From: Oxyruncus cristatus
Lineage: Eukaryota; Chordata; Aves; Passeriformes; Cotingidae
Assembly (NCBI GenBank): GCA_013399855.1
Contig: VXAY01005017.1
Location: 223,952 to 287,951 of the forward strand
Length of the DNA: 64,000 nt
Reading direction: 5' to 3'
The position numbers were made by a program, and so were the translations under genes. How positions within the stretch are numbered: position 1 is the first letter of the stretch; each line of letters starts with the position of its first letter. Below, piece by piece: positions 60,538-64,000 of the stretch. A model generated the notes under the pieces. It saw only the letters and a list, made by a program, of their open reading frames with translations, did no database searches and was not told where the DNA came from.

Positions 60538-63298
60538 AAGTTTTCTGTTTGATTTATTGGGTCTAGGTCGACCCTGCTCCACGTCTACCCAGATACAATA
60601 AATTTCAATAAAAATTGCAGAAGTTCAAAAAAGTGGATGCTTTTCATTTTCAAACCATTATGCATCCAAATCCCATGTTGTATTGATTTTTTCTGCTCTA
60701 GAAAATTCATGGAGATCTACTTTTTATGTGTTGTTCTGGACAGTGAGTGGAAAAGTGTGCTCTATTTAGTGGGATGTCTCCAAAGATGGAGAAAAGAGCT
60801 CCTTCTGCATTAAATGACTATGATGTTTTCTTTAATGCAGTAGACATATTGAAGTATACTTCACATAGCAGCAAAATGCTATGTGTTATTCTTTATCTTG
60901 CATAAGCACCATATCAGTAATGGTCCACTTACTACTACAAATCTCGGGCAGACAATATTCAGAAAAATGGAGCTGGAGAGTGAGTACTGTAACCATGGCA
61001 ACAGTTGTCTGGTCTCTCACACATGCACTGTGGAATGAGAAGACACATGGCTTTGCAGTCAGGGGGATACACTGTCCAGACACCAACGACTTACCTTCTC
61101 CTTTTTCCCAGCACACAGGGGAGTGCGTGATGGGTACCTCTGGTTGAGAAAAAGATGACAAGTCTGAAATATGACAGGTGAAATGAAAACCTAGATAAGA
61201 TAGAATCTTCACTTTATTCCCAATAGATAAACTTTATTTATTTCCTGGTAATATGAAGTTTTTCAAGGCTGAAGGTAGCATATACACTTTTTATCCTGTA
61301 TAGCCTGGAACCATGAATCTTCTTAAGATATATGTCACCTTCTCAGTATAAGTTAGCTTTTTGATATGCCTACCACATAAGTTGTAAATAATCAGTGTTA
61401 AAAAAAAAATAATTCTCAGTACAGTAACTTTTAGAAAACATATAAATTCTCTCATGTGCCTTTAGTTCTAAAGCCATCTTGATTTCTGAAACTTTGACAC
61501 AGCTTTCTGTGTCTTCCTTAGCAATTTCAAGAGTACCTACTTTTTACATTTGTGACTCATGGACTCACTGGTCATTTGAATATGTTTTTTAAAAAAGGAG
61601 GAAAACTACAGAAAAAAAATTCATTTTGATTACATGGTTGGCACCTGAAGTTTTTTTTCTTGGGCAGTCATATCCAAAATTATGTGCTTAGCTTGTTAAA
61701 CATGCCCAAGCTCAGTGGGAAATTTAAAAACAAACATGACATTTCATTCATCCTTGGCAAGACAGTTAATAAGCTGGAAGAATTTATTTTTACCATTCCA
61801 AAACCGTTCTTTGTTCTCTACCTCATGTTTATTTCTGCCAATAATAAAAAGAAAAACACTCTCTTTTCAAAACCACCTAGTAAAGTATACAACAAAACAC
61901 CATCAGCTAAAGGAAGGATCCTGAGTCCTTGAGCTTACTCAGGGTCCTAAAATGATGTAGCTGAGTGAAATTCTTTCACTGATATGAAAGAGTACACATA
62001 AATTCAGGCATAATTTGAAAACATTTGTAAGCTATAATTCAGTATACTCATCAGGAAATTATCATGAAATTGACTTCTCTAAAAAAAAAATTGGCTGGTA
62101 TGCATCCATTTAATAGAAACCAGAAGATATTACTGAAACCAGTAAAGCTGAAGAAGTAGAAAAAATGCTGGCATGTGAATTTTTCTGTTCATAAATGCAA
62201 GAAAGCATTTGGTGGAGAGGAAAAAATTGACATTCACATATTGAATTTGAAATATATCAAAAGAATTATCAATGTTCCTCTCTAAATTGTTCAGCAAAAA
62301 ATATTTTCTCATTCTGCAGTGATAGAAATGAACCACAGAAGGATTAAAAAATAATAGATAAAACCTAAAATGAAGAATAAATAAAAAAATAGGCCCGAAT
62401 GTAGTTTACATAATGTATATCATGGAAAACAATAACATATTGCCATTTGGAAGACTGTGTTTTGTTGTGGACCTTTAAACATAAGTATTCAAATAATAGA
62501 AATAAGCATGATTGTATCAGAGGCTTGATAAGGACTGCCATACAAAAAGCAAATAAGATGACTGCATAGTTTGATTGGAAACAGGACAGGGAAGAGACAA
62601 GCAAAGAAATAGACTATGTCAAGAATAGGAATGGAATACATGAATAATAAAACATTTCAGTCGACTTTATCCTTTAGAACTTTTTTTTTAAGTGTGTGCC
62701 TGTGGTACATAATTATTTTGTGGAAATTTCTGCCATAACATTTCATTAGATAAACAAAACTTAATAGTATACCTGTACCACTGAAACATGTGCAATGGAT
62801 TTTTAAAAATTTCCATAGTTAAACAATACTGAATGAAACCTAAGTTCCCTGAATTCCTGTGATTCAAGTTGTTTCTTGCCTTCTGATTGTTAGAGAAGCA
62901 ACTTCAGCTAAGCATAACTTCAGCTATAGCTGCCTATTGTGAATTTTCCTCTGCCCTTCCCAAAAGTAAGTCCCGCAGGCTGTAAAAAGACATAGAACCA
63001 TGAAAGCCAACACTTCCTCCAAAATGGCAATTGCTACTATGTCTTGGTTTTATTGTCTTAATTATCAGATCTAGACCCATTCAAATTTCATCTGTAATTT
63101 AATAAGGCGCTTTTGTTGACATCCAGATGCTACATAAAATTAGCTAAATCTTTCTGTGTTGTACATTTAGACAAAACAAGAATCAAGATGAAACAGAAAT
63201 CAATTACCTTTTTTTTCAACATTAGTTTCATTTTACTGTTATTATAAAAATTGTACAACTGTTTGATTCAAAAATGTAAGATCTCCCTTGTTGTCTAG
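60538..63298. other. Unique AT-rich sequence
   Basis: 60900-61150 is less AT-rich and open in more than one frame on both strands (a 108-codon minus frame at 60886-61212), but no domain is recognised. No mobile element seen. Confidence 0.5.
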
Positions 63299-63335
63299 AA
63301 AAAAAAACAACAAACTAACAACAAAAAACCCCAAA
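63299..63335 (+). repeat. A/C-rich simple sequence
   Basis: Short A/C tract (AACAACAAAC-type), one more member of the strand-asymmetric tracts. Confidence 0.85.
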
Positions 63336-64000
63336 CATAAATGCCACAAAAAGCAGACCTGACATTTTTTAAATTGCCAGAACAATTTATCTGATATTTA
63401 ATATGACACATGTTTTTAGTACATATTTGTGGCCATTTCTCACCGCACACATATTCAACAGCACTGTAGGATAAACACGAAGCAAGGAACTTCTCAAGTA
63501 CTTTTTGCCATCAGGACATTTAGATGTCTGTGCAGCTTTTTTTACCTTCTAGACCCTAAAGGAAGCCATTTCTTCTTGTGTCTATGGCAATAGACTAGTG
63601 AGAAATATTTGCTTTGGCTAAGCAGCCTGTAGGGATTCTACAGGAACGATTCAACAGTAGCCAGAAAACAAATAAGCTTCTTCAGAGGCATGAAAATTAA
63701 GTGTAATCATACCTTGATTTATTTTGTGGAATTTTAACAGGGGACTCTGTACAAATCCCAGAGGTACTTCAGTGCTTTAACCGTTTAATTATTATTTGTG
63801 ATATGAAACAGATGCTTTTCTTGGTTACCTCCTCTACCTGGATATCACTTTGAAACATATGCTAAATGACCACCTTGCAATTAGGTCAAACAATTAAGAA
63901 GACAGCCAGATGGTTGTTTAATCTAAATGAATAATGTTAGAAGAATTATTTTAAAAGCATGTTTAGTCATGTTTCTAGTTTTTTCAGCTATTTCAAAGTC
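63336..64000. other. Unique AT-rich sequence
   Basis: Nothing recognised to the window end. Confidence 0.5.

Noticed and set aside
1..64000. CRISPR arrays, operons, ribosome binding sites, tRNA or rRNA genes
   Set aside because: The window is vertebrate-type nuclear DNA; no regularly spaced palindromic repeats, tRNA cloverleaf boxes or rRNA segments were recognised.

Overview
The window looks like AT-rich, gene-poor nuclear DNA from a bird, either intergenic or deep intronic. The evidence is the repeat content: several CR1 LINE 3' ends with the typical terminal octamer-like repeats (variants of ATTCTATG), avian-type LTRs and a decayed avian-type ERV pol fragment. There is no SINE or L1 content of mammalian type and no bacterial gene organisation. 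No host protein-coding gene can be assigned. Most open frames are short and lie in unique AT-rich sequence or inside repeats.

Layout. 1-5 kb is unique sequence with one protein-like open segment (1415-1683) that could be a last exon, unidentified. A CR1 tail lies at 5.0-5.4 kb. From 8.0 to 10.3 kb is a retroviral block: a minus-strand 3' LTR with an adjoining polypurine tract, a minus-strand pol remnant (integrase) with stops and lost catalytic residues, and then an LTR-like unit on the plus strand. 10.8 kb carries a polypyrimidine tract. 12.24-13.37 kb is a solo LTR with a target-site duplication. 19.1-20.24 kb is another plus-strand LTR with a GC-rich U3. 20.3-35.8 kb is almost repeat-free unique sequence containing a homeodomain-site-like palindrome cluster at 32.3 kb. 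35.8-36.3 kb is a CR1 with a 94-bp duplication across a single N. 37.8-39.5 kb is a rearranged minus-strand CR1 with a 40-N gap. 41.5-42.06 kb is another minus-strand CR1. 45.05-45.26 kb is a 200-bp T/G tract. 47.6-48.3 kb is a CR1 with another CR1 tail inserted in it. 48.57-49.0 kb is an LTR with alpharetrovirus-like compact promoter/poly(A) spacing. 51.18 kb is a small gap flanked by a duplication. 55.46-56.91 kb is a second copy of the 12.2-kb LTR, split by a CR1. The rest, to 64 kb, is unique AT-rich sequence.

How the parts relate. The window records layered retroelement insertions: LTRs first, CR1 tails inserted into some of them, and one CR1 inside another. Three minus-strand LTRs (8.0, 12.2 and 55.5 kb) share closely similar terminal ~100 bp although their bodies differ. 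I found no novel multi-gene system. The points most worth checking are the unassigned exon-like segment at 1415-1683, the opposite-strand LTR/pol junction at about 9.82 kb, the LTR with shared ends and an internal degenerate tandem array, and the assembly duplications at the gaps. Repeat family assignments are from recognition, not from a search.
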